A stretch of DNA of 64,000 bases. It comes from JAJDBU01 sp046756925. GTDB taxonomy: Bacteria > Nitrospirota > Nitrospiria > SBBL01 > JAADHI01. The first letter of the stretch is position 1; each line of letters starts with the position of its first letter. The notes under the pieces are model-generated. The model was not told where the DNA came from. It ran no database searches and saw nothing but the letters and a program-made list of their open reading frames with translations. The position numbers and the translations under genes were made by a program. Where the stretch lies: contig JBHHXH010000002.1 in assembly GCA_046756925.1 (NCBI GenBank), positions 1 to 64,000 on the forward strand, in the 5' to 3' direction. Positions 51,059 to 59,707 of this stretch are shown here, piece after piece.

Positions 51059-52042
51059 ATGATGAGGTCTTGCTGTTCTCGGATTTATTGCTTCGGTGCG
51101 ATTTCGAATGGCCATCGTCGAATCGGAGATAAAAAAACGGACGCTGCGATTTTGAAAGAAGCCTTGGAGGAATATCCGGGGGAAACGCGATGGGACGAAT
51201 CACTGGCCCCCTATACTTCGCTGAAAGTTGGCGGTCGCGCGGATGCCCTGGTGTTTCCGGGCTCGGTTGAGATGCTTATGGAATTGATGAAAGGGATCTC
51301 GAAGGCCGGTGTGCCCTATTTCGTTTTGGGAAACGGGACAAACGTGCTTGTGAAGGAAGGGGGCATCCGAGGTTTGGTCTTGAATTTAAAAAACCTCAAC
51401 CGGATCGAATTGATCGGCTTCGACGTGATCTTTGCGGAAGCCGGAAGCGCCTATCCGAAGGTAGCGACCTTTGCGATGGAGCATCATTTGGGAGGCATTG
51501 AATACGCCGCCGGCATTCCCGGCACGGTCGGGGGGGCGGTGGCGATGAACGCCGGCATTCCGAATTGCGATACGGGATCCTCCTTGCTGAATATTGGCCT
51601 GGTCGATGAAGCCGGAACGCTCCGCGATCTCTCTCCGCAGGAGATCGATTTCGGATACCGCAGCACCTCGCTTCCGCAAGGAGTGGTGGTCTCCGCCGCT
51701 TTCCGACTGACACCCACTCCGGAGGAGGAGGTTGAGGCGTCCTTAAAAGCGTACTTAAAAACCCGGAGGACGCGCCAACCCTTGGATTTATCCAATTGCG
51801 GCTCGGTCTTTAAAAACCCGCCGGATGGATTTGCGGGAGATTTAATTGAACAAGCCGGTTTAAAAGGCTGTCGTGTCGGAGATGCGCAGGTCTCGACGAA
51901 ACATGGGAATTTCATCGTCAATCTGGGTTCGGCGAGGGCCGACGATGTGCTGGCGCTCATCGAAAAAATGCACGAGGCGATCGTCGCGCGCTTCGGGATT
52001 TCCCTCGAGTTGGAGGTGAAAGTGGTCGGAAGCGATAAATAG
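51059..52042 (+). CDS. murB: MurB, UDP-N-acetylenolpyruvoylglucosamine reductase (short type)
   Basis: An FAD enzyme that completes UDP-MurNAc. APYTSLKVGGRADALVFP, GNGTNVLVKEGGIRGLVL, AAGIPGTVGGAVAMNAG, FGYRSTSLPQG and SVFKNPP are the family blocks. The Tyr-loop insertion of E. coli-type enzymes is missing, so it is the type II form. The start is uncertain: ATG 51059 gives 327 residues with an atypical Cys-rich beginning, while an in-frame TTG near 51150 would give a more usual N-terminus. Confidence 0.9.
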   Translation: MMRSCCSRIYCFGAISNGHRRIGDKKTDAAILKEALEEYPGETRWDESLAPYTSLKVGGRADALVFPGSVEMLMELMKGISKAGVPYFVLGNGTNVLVKEGGIRGLVLNLKNLNRIELIGFDVIFAEAGSAYPKVATFAMEHHLGGIEYAAGIPGTVGGAVAMNAGIPNCDTGSSLLNIGLVDEAGTLRDLSPQEIDFGYRSTSLPQGVVVSAAFRLTPTPEEEVEASLKAYLKTRRTRQPLDLSNCGSVFKNPPDGFAGDLIEQAGLKGCRVGDAQVSTKHGNFIVNLGSARADDVLALIEKMHEAIVARFGISLELEVKVVGSDK

Positions 52043-52086
52043 GGCGTTTGGAAATGATGACCTCAAAGACCTCATTGGAGAATTGA

Positions 52087-53028
52087 TTGAATCGGTCTCG
52101 CTTTATCGGGAAAAAAATCGGTGTATTGATGGGGGGTCTCTCTGCGGAGCGGGAGGTGTCTTTGAAGACGGGAGCGGCGGTGACCGCCGCGCTCGAACGC
52201 CGAGGCTGCCAGGTTATCCCCATAATCGTCGATGCCGAAATTCCAAAGGTGCTCGGCAGGGAAAAGATCGATGTGGCCTTTATCGCCCTGCACGGGCGTT
52301 TTGGGGAAGACGGCGCGATCCAAGGACTTCTTGAAATCATGCGGATTCCGTATACCGGGTCCGGAATCGCCGCGAGCAGCCTTGCCATGAACAAAATCTC
52401 GTCGCGCGATATTTTTCATGCCCACCGGCTTCCCACGCCGCCTTCACAGGCGTTCTTTAAATCGGAAGCGGAAGCGCCCCATCCGGATCGATTGCCCTTC
52501 GGGCTTCCGGCGGTGGTCAAACCCGTTTCGGAAGGGTCTAGTGTTGGCGTGAGACTCGTCGCGACGCCCGAAGAATTCGAAAATGCCGTTCAGGGCGCCT
52601 TTTATTTCGGACCCAGCATCCTTGTGGAAAAGTATATCGCCGGCAAGGAAGTTCATGTCGGCATTCTCAACGAAAAAGCCTTGGGCGCGATTGAAATTCG
52701 ACCGAAGGGGGCATTCTATGACTATTCAGCAAAATATATTCCCGGCCAGTCGAGGCACATTTTTCCTGCGCCGCTGCCAGCGGAAGTCTACGAAACGGTG
52801 TGCGATTTGGGCATGCGTGCCCATCGGGCATTGGGCTGTAGGAACTATAGCCGGGTCGATCTCCTGCTGGACAAGGAAAATCATCCCTGTCTTCTCGAGG
52901 TCAACTCCCTCCCCGGCATGACCGAGACCAGCTTGATGCCGGAAATCGCACAGGGTGTCGGAATGTCCTTCGACGATTTGGTGGAGGCGATATTGGAAAC
53001 CGCTTCGAGCAGTAACGAGAGGATATAA
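52087..53028 (+). CDS. ddl: D-alanine-D-alanine ligase
   Basis: A 313-residue ATP-grasp enzyme. VLMGGLSAEREVSLKTG, HGRFGEDGAIQGLLE, PAVVKPVSEGSSVGV, FYDYSAKY and LEVNSLPGMTETSLMP are the Ddl blocks. The start is TTG 52087 with GGAG seven bases ahead; no ATG precedes the homology. The Tyr in DYSAKY is typical of D-Ala-D-Ala and not D-Lac specificity. Its TAA abuts the ftsQ ATG. Confidence 0.95.
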   Translation: MNRSRFIGKKIGVLMGGLSAEREVSLKTGAAVTAALERRGCQVIPIIVDAEIPKVLGREKIDVAFIALHGRFGEDGAIQGLLEIMRIPYTGSGIAASSLAMNKISSRDIFHAHRLPTPPSQAFFKSEAEAPHPDRLPFGLPAVVKPVSEGSSVGVRLVATPEEFENAVQGAFYFGPSILVEKYIAGKEVHVGILNEKALGAIEIRPKGAFYDYSAKYIPGQSRHIFPAPLPAEVYETVCDLGMRAHRALGCRNYSRVDLLLDKENHPCLLEVNSLPGMTETSLMPEIAQGVGMSFDDLVEAILETASSSNERI

Positions 53029-53874
53029 ATGCAGCGCAAACGCGATCGGAGACGGCAAAGGAAAAAGCAAAAGAAAGGATTGTCCGGAAGTGGGATGAAA
53101 GGGATGTTTCGTATTGTCGCGACCGCGGTCGTTTTTGGGACTTTGCTCTTTGCCGTCGCACTCGGACTCGAACGTATTGCCGTGTCTCCGGTTTTTCGCG
53201 TCGAGAAGATTTTATGGGTGGGACTTCAGCATCTCCAAGAAAAAGAGATGAAAACCCGGTTTCAGTCGGTGGTGGGGAGAAATATATTTCAGGTCGATAT
53301 ACAAGAGATCCATCGTCGACTGATATCCGACAAGTGGATTAAGGAGGCTGTCGTCAAGAAGGATTTTCCGAATCGCCTCGTGATCCGTGTGGTTGAAAGA
53401 AAACCGGCCTCGGTCGAGTATCGTCTCAAGGATTTTGAAGAGCGCGTGGTGGATCGATCGGTCGCCCCGGTCGTCCTCGATACGGAGGGCATGGTTTTAC
53501 AAAAAGGGGGCGCATTGCCGACGGGTTTGGCCCCTCTGATTCATGTCAATCGGGAGGCCTACGATCGCGCCTTGGATTTGTGGGACTTGGTCGGAGATCG
53601 TTCGGACATCTACATCGATCTTTCGAACCCCAAGGACCTGCAGGTCTATATTACGACAAGGGATGGCGAACGTCGGCTCGGTGTGATCCATTTTGGAGAA
53701 GAAATCACCGAAGACAGTTGGGATCGTTATGTGTCGATCGAAACGGATCTAAGAGAACGCGGTGTTTCCCCATGGGAAGTCGACCTGCGCTTCGATGGAC
53801 AGGCTGTCATGAGATCGGGCCGGGAGCGAGATGACCCGGCGTCCGAAAAACCTTCCGCGGCAATGTATTTCTAA
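53029..53874 (+). CDS. ftsQ: FtsQ, divisome POTRA-domain protein
   Basis: 281 residues. A very basic cytoplasmic head (RKRDRRRQRKKQKK), one membrane span (about 27-48), then a periplasmic POTRA domain (SPVFRVEKILWVGLQHLQ, GRNIFQVDIQEIHRRLISDKWIKEAVVKKDFPNRLVIRVVERKP) and the FtsQ beta-domain. It bridges FtsL and partners in the divisome. The C-terminal 25 residues are polar. ftsA starts 10 bp after its stop with AAGGAG between. Confidence 0.92.
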   Translation: MQRKRDRRRQRKKQKKGLSGSGMKGMFRIVATAVVFGTLLFAVALGLERIAVSPVFRVEKILWVGLQHLQEKEMKTRFQSVVGRNIFQVDIQEIHRRLISDKWIKEAVVKKDFPNRLVIRVVERKPASVEYRLKDFEERVVDRSVAPVVLDTEGMVLQKGGALPTGLAPLIHVNREAYDRALDLWDLVGDRSDIYIDLSNPKDLQVYITTRDGERRLGVIHFGEEITEDSWDRYVSIETDLRERGVSPWEVDLRFDGQAVMRSGRERDDPASEKPSAAMYF

Positions 53875-53884
53875 AGGAGTCCCT

Positions 53885-55105
53885 ATGACGAACGGAGAAG
53901 ACATTTTAGTCGGTCTCGATGTCGGCACCACAAAGATATGCACCATTGTGGCGGAAATTATCGATAACAAACGGGTCGATATCATCGGGGTCGGAAGCCA
54001 TCCTTCGACCGGTCTTAAAAAAGGCATGGTCGTGAATATCGAAAGCACGGTGAATGCAATCAAACGCTCTGTGGAAGAAGCCGAATTGATGGCGGGGATC
54101 GACATCGATTCCGTCTACACGGGGATCGCGGGCGGTCATATCAAAGGTTTCAACAGCCGGGGGGTGCTTGCCGTCAAGGATCGGGAAGTCAGCCGTGCGG
54201 ATATCGAAAAGGTGCTGGAAGCCGCCAGGGCCCAGGCCATTCCGCTCGACCGTGAGATTCTGCACGTATTGCCGCAAGAATTCATCGTCGACAGCCAAGA
54301 CGGCATTAAAGACCCCCTCGGAATGTCGGGTGTGCGTCTCGAAGTGCTCGTGCATATTATTACAGGGGCCGTCACGGCCGCACAGAATATCGAAAAGTCC
54401 ATACAAAGAGCGGGATTGAGCGTTCGGGAGATGATCCTTCAGCCCTTGGCGTCGAGCGAAGCCATCCTGACGCAGGAAGAGAAGGAACTCGGGGTCGGTG
54501 TCGTCGATATCGGGGGCGGAACGACCGATATTGCCACCTTTGTCGACGGCGGCATCCGGCATACGGCGGTCTTGCCGATTGGAGGCAACCATTTTACGAA
54601 TGATATCGCGATCGGCCTCAGAACCCCGCGGTCGGAAGCGGAACGGATCAAAATTTCACATGGTTGCGCCTCGGTGGAGAGCATGGAAGAAGAGATCAAG
54701 GTCGATGTGCCCAGTGTCGGAGGCCGTCCGCATCGGAATCTATCGGGTCGTCTTCTTGCCGAGATCATCGAAGCGCGCGCCGAGGAACTTTTTTCGCTCG
54801 TGGCGCAGGAGATTGAAAAGATGAAAGACGAAGACCGTATCGCCTCCGGCATGGTGCTGACCGGTGGCGCCTCTTCGTTTAAGGGCATGGTGGAGGTGGC
54901 CGAACGTGTGCTTGGCCTCCCCGTTCGGACCGGCAATCCCTCCGGAATCGACGGCTTGGTCGATGTGGTCAATGCACCGGGATTCGCAACCGGCATCGGA
55001 TTGACATTGTACGCTTTTAGAAACAGAGACGAGAAAGAGGTTCGTCGAAATGGAAAACGACGGATGTTTTACCGAATGAAGGAATGGGTCAAGGATTTTT
55101 TTTAG
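53885..55105 (+). CDS. ftsA: FtsA, actin-like FtsZ membrane anchor
   Basis: 406 residues. ILVGLDVGTTKICTIVAEI, the SHS2 1C domain, GVVDIGGGTTDIATFV (phosphate 2) and GMVLTGGASSFKGM are the FtsA landmarks. The C-terminus ends in an amphipathic stretch (RMFYRMKEWVKDFF) that should bind the membrane. ATG 53885 follows AAAGGAG; the frame opens 18 codons earlier inside ftsQ. FtsZ starts 37 bp downstream. Confidence 0.95.
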   Translation: MTNGEDILVGLDVGTTKICTIVAEIIDNKRVDIIGVGSHPSTGLKKGMVVNIESTVNAIKRSVEEAELMAGIDIDSVYTGIAGGHIKGFNSRGVLAVKDREVSRADIEKVLEAARAQAIPLDREILHVLPQEFIVDSQDGIKDPLGMSGVRLEVLVHIITGAVTAAQNIEKSIQRAGLSVREMILQPLASSEAILTQEEKELGVGVVDIGGGTTDIATFVDGGIRHTAVLPIGGNHFTNDIAIGLRTPRSEAERIKISHGCASVESMEEEIKVDVPSVGGRPHRNLSGRLLAEIIEARAEELFSLVAQEIEKMKDEDRIASGMVLTGGASSFKGMVEVAERVLGLPVRTGNPSGIDGLVDVVNAPGFATGIGLTLYAFRNRDEKEVRRNGKRRMFYRMKEWVKDFF

Positions 55106-55142
55106 TGTCAGATGATTGAATGCCAATAGATAAGGAGGAGGT

Positions 55143-56294
55143 ATGTTTCTATTCGATGAAGATGGGCAAAACTTAAAGCCGGCGCGTATCAAGGTGATCG
55201 GCATCGGCGGCGGCGGATCCAATGCCGTCAATAATATGATTTGCTGCAATGTGGAGGGTGTCGATTTTATCGCGGCCAATACGGACAGCCAGGCATTGAA
55301 GTTATCGAAGTCGCCGCAGATGATTCAGTTGGGCATGAAACTGACGCGCGGACTGGGCGCGGGCGGAAGACCCCAGATCGGCCGGGAATCCGCCTTGGAA
55401 ACGATCGATCATATCCGTGAAATGTTGACGGACGTGGACATGGTGTTCGTTACCGCTGGTATGGGTGGCGGAACCGGCACGGGCGCGGCCCCTGTGGTGG
55501 CCAACATCGCCAAGGAAATGGGCATATTAACCGTCGGGGTCGTGACGAAACCCTTCGATTTCGAAGGCCCGAAACGCATGAGACAAGCGGAGGAAGGCAT
55601 ACAAGAGCTGAAGAAGGGCTGCCATTCAGTCATCATCATCCCCAACCAGAAGCTCCTGAGTGTGGTGGAAAAAGGAACGCCCATGGTGGAGGCGTTTTTC
55701 GTTGTGGACGATGTCTTAAGACAGGCCGTTCAAGGCATTTCCGCACTGATTACGACACCGGGTCTGATGAATGTCGATTTTGCCGATGTTCGCGCGGTCA
55801 TGTCGCATATGGGACGGTCCGTCATGGGAATGGGGCTTGCGAAAGGGGAAAATCGGGCCATGATTGCAGCGGAAGCCGCCATTTCAAGCCCGCTTTTGGA
55901 GGAGAGCTCCATCGAAGGCGCCCGCGGTGTCTTATTGAACGTCACCGGGGGGAAGGACCTTTCGCTTCATGAGGTCAGCGAGGCCTCCTCGGTGATTCAA
56001 AAGGCAGTGGACCCCGAAGCGAATATCATCTTTGGGGCCGTCATCTCGGAGCATATGACGGATTCGGTTCAAGTCACCGTCATCGCGACGGGATTCGAAG
56101 AGTTGACCCTCAGAAACGAAGCACGAAAAGAAGAGATACGACCCGTTCGACCCGTCATAAAACCGCCGGTCAAAGAACGGGAGCAGGGGATTGTGATCCA
56201 TAAGGTACCATTGGACGAACGGCAGGCGCAGTCGCACTTCGGAGAAGATGAGTGGGACATTCCCACCTTTCTAAGGAATCAAAGCAACGGATGA
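55143..56294 (+). CDS. ftsZ: FtsZ, tubulin-like cell division GTPase
   Basis: 383 residues. KVIGIGGGGSNAVNNM, AANTDSQAL, MGGGTGTGAAPV (tubulin signature) and FDFEGPKRM are visible. The C-terminal peptide DEWDIPTFLRNQ, which binds FtsA, is intact and separated by a short linker of about 45 residues. AAGGAGGAGG precedes the ATG. It is the last of the canonical division genes; its TGA overlaps the pgeF ATG. Confidence 0.97.
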   Translation: MFLFDEDGQNLKPARIKVIGIGGGGSNAVNNMICCNVEGVDFIAANTDSQALKLSKSPQMIQLGMKLTRGLGAGGRPQIGRESALETIDHIREMLTDVDMVFVTAGMGGGTGTGAAPVVANIAKEMGILTVGVVTKPFDFEGPKRMRQAEEGIQELKKGCHSVIIIPNQKLLSVVEKGTPMVEAFFVVDDVLRQAVQGISALITTPGLMNVDFADVRAVMSHMGRSVMGMGLAKGENRAMIAAEAAISSPLLEESSIEGARGVLLNVTGGKDLSLHEVSEASSVIQKAVDPEANIIFGAVISEHMTDSVQVTVIATGFEELTLRNEARKEEIRPVRPVIKPPVKEREQGIVIHKVPLDERQAQSHFGEDEWDIPTFLRNQSNG

Positions 56295-57025
56295 TGCAAC
56301 AAGAAGTGCTTCAAACCTACCACTGGGTGGAGAACAATGGGCATGGATATCTTCAACTCCCTTTGCTCCACCACAGCTCTCTTTTTCACTTTTTCGGAAC
56401 GCGTCTCTTGTCGTCGATCTCCCCCAAAAACGGCAGCGATCCGGTCGCTTTGAAACAAGTTCACGAAGACCGTATTTGCCATGTCGGCGGAGCGACAGGC
56501 GTTTCCCAAGACGCGTTTGCGGGTTTAGAAGGGGACGCATTGGCGACCGATACCCCGAATCTGCTGTTGACGGTTTCAACGGCGGATTGTCTTCCGGTGC
56601 TTTTGTTCGATCCGCAACGGAAGGTGGTGTCCGCTATTCATGCCGGGTGGCGTGGAAGTGTGTTGAATATTGCTGGAAAAGCGGTTGCCGAGATGGCCTC
56701 GACCTACGGTTCGAACCCCCGGGACCTGCTTGCCGGCATCGGCCCATCGATCGGGCGCTGTTGTTTTATTGTAAAAGAAGATGTCGTGACGGCCATCGAA
56801 ACGAAGTGCCTTCATAAAGACCGGGTTTTGTTTAGGAATGGGGGAGGCCGTTGGCGGGTCGATTTAACGGTCCTCAACCGGCTTCAACTGATCGATGCCG
56901 GCCTTACATCCGAGCGGATTGCATCCACCGGGCTCTGCACATCGTGTCTGTCCAATCTCTTTTATTCCTACCGGAGGGAAAAAAAGAAAACCGGCGGCAT
57001 GTTGAGCGGAATTATGTTAGTCTAG
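56291..57025 (+). CDS. pgeF: PgeF/YfiH-type peptidoglycan editing factor (multicopper-oxidase-like)
   Basis: A 244-residue protein of the YfiH/laccase-domain family. STADCLPVLLFD and HAGWRGSVLNI carry the conserved Cys and His of the metal site, and GIGPSIGRCCF and TGLCTSC complete it. In E. coli the protein hydrolyses mis-incorporated L-Ser from UDP-MurNAc; purine nucleosidase activity is known for other members. ATG 56291 overlaps the ftsZ stop (ATGA), and the next codon is also ATG. Location directly after ftsZ is common across bacteria. Confidence 0.9.
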   Translation: MMQQEVLQTYHWVENNGHGYLQLPLLHHSSLFHFFGTRLLSSISPKNGSDPVALKQVHEDRICHVGGATGVSQDAFAGLEGDALATDTPNLLLTVSTADCLPVLLFDPQRKVVSAIHAGWRGSVLNIAGKAVAEMASTYGSNPRDLLAGIGPSIGRCCFIVKEDVVTAIETKCLHKDRVLFRNGGGRWRVDLTVLNRLQLIDAGLTSERIASTGLCTSCLSNLFYSYRREKKKTGGMLSGIMLV

Positions 57026-57074
57026 AGTGCCGGGAGATTTAGGCCGAGAGGCTTGAGGGCGAGAGATTTGGGGT

Positions 57075-57767
57075 ATGGACGATGATCGTCAACCGACGAT
57101 TTCGGAAAATCTGAACAGGGTAAAAGACGCGATCCACAGGGCGGCGGAGCGGTCCGGCAGAACCTCGGATCGGATCATGCTTGTTGCGGTATCCAAATAC
57201 GTCCCGTTGGCGCAATTGAAAGAAGCGGCCCGATGGGGAATTTCGGTATTTGGCGAGAGTCGGGTTCAGGAAGGGGTCGCAAAATTTTTGGATTCGGGTT
57301 TCATTAAGGAAATCGATGCCCTGCATTTTATCGGCCCGCTTCAGACCAACAAGGTCAACAAAGCCGTCGGTTTATTCGATGTCATTCATTCCGTCGATTC
57401 CATGCATTTGGCCGAACGAATTTCGCGGGAAGCCGGCCGGCGCGGCATCCGCCAATCGATTTTAATCGAAGTGAATATCGGTGGAGAAAAGAGCAAGCAC
57501 GGAACCTCCCCTCGGGAGACACCCACGTTGGTAGACGCCATTCGAAGGCTCCCGAATCTTTCGCTGCTCGGACTCATGACTGTCCCGCCGCCGAGCCCTC
57601 ATCCGGAGGGGTCGCGGCCGTATTTTGCGGCCCTTCGGACCTTGGGACAGCGCATGGACCTGCATCGTTTTTCCATGGGCATGTCTTCGGATTTTGAAGT
57701 GGCGATCGAAGAAGGAGCCACCTGGGTGCGGGTCGGGACGGCCCTTTTCGGTAAACGAGACGCATGA
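57075..57767 (+). CDS. YggS/PLPBP-type pyridoxal-phosphate homeostasis protein
   Basis: 230 residues forming a single TIM barrel of the alanine-racemase-N type. LVAVSKYVP holds the PLP lysine; FGESRVQE, LHFIGPLQTNKVN, HSVDS, IEVNIGGEKSKHG and SMGMSSDFEVAIEEGATWVRVGTALFG are the family blocks. It binds PLP without a known catalytic role and affects amino-acid and B6 balance. It ends on the ATGA that starts proC. Confidence 0.93.
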   Translation: MDDDRQPTISENLNRVKDAIHRAAERSGRTSDRIMLVAVSKYVPLAQLKEAARWGISVFGESRVQEGVAKFLDSGFIKEIDALHFIGPLQTNKVNKAVGLFDVIHSVDSMHLAERISREAGRRGIRQSILIEVNIGGEKSKHGTSPRETPTLVDAIRRLPNLSLLGLMTVPPPSPHPEGSRPYFAALRTLGQRMDLHRFSMGMSSDFEVAIEEGATWVRVGTALFGKRDA

Positions 57768-58597
57768 AGAGCAAAAAGACAAGCAAAAAGAAAAGTGCCC
57801 GTATCGCCTTTCTGGGCTCTGGCAATATGTCGGAGGCGATCATCAAAGGTGTGTTGGGCGCTGGCTTGTTTAAGCCGGCCGATTTGCTGGCATCCGATGT
57901 TTCCAAAAAGCGGCTCGCATGGCTGGAGCAAACCTATGGCCTTCGGACGACCCAGTCGAACCGGGAGGCCGTTCGTGAAGGAGAAACCATCGTCCTCGGC
58001 GTCAAGCCCATCATGGTCGAAGCGGTGCTGGCGGAGATTAAATCGGAACTGGCGGAGAAGATCATTGTTTCGATTGCTGCCGGGGTTCCGCTCGTGAAGC
58101 TTGCCGCCGGTCTCATGCGGGAGGCGAGAATCATACGGGCGATGCCGAATGCCCCGGCGCAAGTCCAGTCGGGCGCGACCGTACTGAGCCCGGGAAAGGG
58201 CGTGGAGACAAGACAGCTGTCCCAAGTGCTCAAGATCTTCGACGTAATCGGTAAAACCTGGGTCTTGGAAGAACGGTACATGGATGCGGTTACCGGACTG
58301 TCGGGAAGCGGTCCGGCCTTTGTCTTTATCATGATCGAAGCCTTGGCCGACGGTGGCGTCAAGGAGGGGCTTCCCAGGCAGGTTGCACTGTCTCTTGCGG
58401 CCCAAACGGTCTTGGGCGCGGCCGAGATGGTGATTCAGACGAGAGAACATCCGGCCCGATTGAAAGACTTTGTCGCCTCGCCCTCGGGCACCACGATTTC
58501 AGGCCTTCACAAGCTCGAAGCGGGGAACTGCCGCGCCGCGTTTATCGCCGCGGTGGAAGCAGCGACCCAGCGGTCCCAAGAGCTGGGAAAAGAATAG
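57764..58597 (+). CDS. proC: Pyrroline-5-carboxylate reductase
   Basis: 277 residues. IAFLGSGNMSEAIIKG is the NAD(P)-binding start, ILGVKPIMV and MPNAPAQVQSGAT follow, and GLSGSGPAFVFIMIEALADGGVKEGLP is the ProC signature. It makes proline from pyrroline-5-carboxylate. A Lys/Ser-rich head (MKSKKTSKKKSA) precedes the fold. The yggS-proC-yggT order downstream of ftsZ is widespread. Confidence 0.95.
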   Translation: MKSKKTSKKKSARIAFLGSGNMSEAIIKGVLGAGLFKPADLLASDVSKKRLAWLEQTYGLRTTQSNREAVREGETIVLGVKPIMVEAVLAEIKSELAEKIIVSIAAGVPLVKLAAGLMREARIIRAMPNAPAQVQSGATVLSPGKGVETRQLSQVLKIFDVIGKTWVLEERYMDAVTGLSGSGPAFVFIMIEALADGGVKEGLPRQVALSLAAQTVLGAAEMVIQTREHPARLKDFVASPSGTTISGLHKLEAGNCRAAFIAAVEAATQRSQELGKE

Positions 58598-58738
58598 TCT
58601 TTTTGCTCGGTTCAATATAAAATAGCAATACGTGTTTGAGTATTTTCGGTGGCTTTTCGGAGATGACGCAAGGCATAAAATATCCTGGCGTTATTCACAC
58701 AAGCACCGCGACACCCACACCTTCATCGGAGAAACAGC

Positions 58739-59038
58739 ATGTTCATCGCGGCAAACTTCATATCGGCAACGGCCACCGTGATCGATATGATCCTTCAATT
58801 TTATATGTGGGTCATTATCGCACGCGCGGTCATTTCATGGGTGAATCCGGATCCATACAATCCCATCGTTCAGTTTCTGTACAAGATCACCGAACCGGTC
58901 CTCTATCCCATACGAATGCGGATGGCCAGTTATAGCAGCGGCATCGACTTATCTCCGATGATCCTGATCCTGATCATCATTTTTTTAAAGCAGTTTTTGG
59001 TCGGTTCGCTCGTCGCCTTGTCTCATCGGCTCCGCTAA
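58739..59038 (+). CDS. yggT: YggT-family membrane protein
   Basis: 99 residues with two long membrane stretches. YMWVIIARAVISWVNPDPYNPIVQFLYKITEPVLYPIR is the YggT block, followed by a second span (LSPMILILIIIFLKQFLVGSLV). It is an inner-membrane protein linked loosely to division and osmotic control; its exact role is unsettled. The ATG at 58739 begins the conserved sequence. A 141-bp gap separates it from proC. Confidence 0.92.
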   Translation: MFIAANFISATATVIDMILQFYMWVIIARAVISWVNPDPYNPIVQFLYKITEPVLYPIRMRMASYSSGIDLSPMILILIIIFLKQFLVGSLVALSHRLR

Positions 59039-59122
59039 GGACCGGAAAGAGTTGAAGATCAATTTATTTCAGGTCAACCAGTAAAAAAATAAAGGGAAAC
59101 ACCATGGAGAGTGAGGTTTAAG

Positions 59123-59623
59123 ATGAAATTGACACCGCTGGAAATTCGTCAAATGACGTTTGGAAAAAGTTTTAGAGGATATAATTGTACAGAAGTCGAT
59201 GACTTTGTCGAAACACTATCCGATGATTTGGATGACTTGGTCAAAGAAATCGCGTCTTACAAAGAACAATTGGAAAAACAAGACAATACGATCTCGGAAT
59301 TGGAAAAAGCGGAAGGGGCCATGACCGATACGCTCTTGATGGCCCAAAAGGCGATGGAAAATGTCAAGGCGAATGCTCAGAAAGAGGGAGAATTGATCAT
59401 CCGTCAAGCGGAGATTCGCGCGGAAGAAATCACCGGGGCCGCGATTAAGCACGAGACGCAGCTGAAGGGAGAAATCATCAACCTAAAACATCGGAAAGTC
59501 GAATTGATCGAAAAGATAAAGTCGCTGCTTCGAGGGGTTGCGCGGGAATTGCAATGGGCCGCGGAAGACAAATCGAAGACCTTCTCCGAGGCGTCCAAGG
59601 AAGCCGAAATAGAACAGGAATAA
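59123..59623 (+). CDS. DivIVA-domain coiled-coil protein
   Basis: 166 residues. KLTPLEIRQMTFGKSFRGYNCTEVDDFVETL is the DivIVA lipid-binding N-domain. A long coiled coil (residues about 30-150) follows and the tail is acidic. In DivIVA/GpsB-type proteins this domain targets curved or nascent septal membrane. ATG 59123 has GAGG seven bases ahead; GTG 59111 is an alternative. Its place after ftsZ-pgeF-proC-yggT matches the Gram-positive order, although other genes here point to a diderm. Confidence 0.88.
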   Translation: MKLTPLEIRQMTFGKSFRGYNCTEVDDFVETLSDDLDDLVKEIASYKEQLEKQDNTISELEKAEGAMTDTLLMAQKAMENVKANAQKEGELIIRQAEIRAEEITGAAIKHETQLKGEIINLKHRKVELIEKIKSLLRGVARELQWAAEDKSKTFSEASKEAEIEQE

Positions 59624-59707
59624 AGGGCCCGGACATGGCGGCGAACCGCTTGCAGTCGAGGAAAACCCTTGCGGGAAAAACCCCGAAATAAAAAGGATTT
59701 TTTGGAA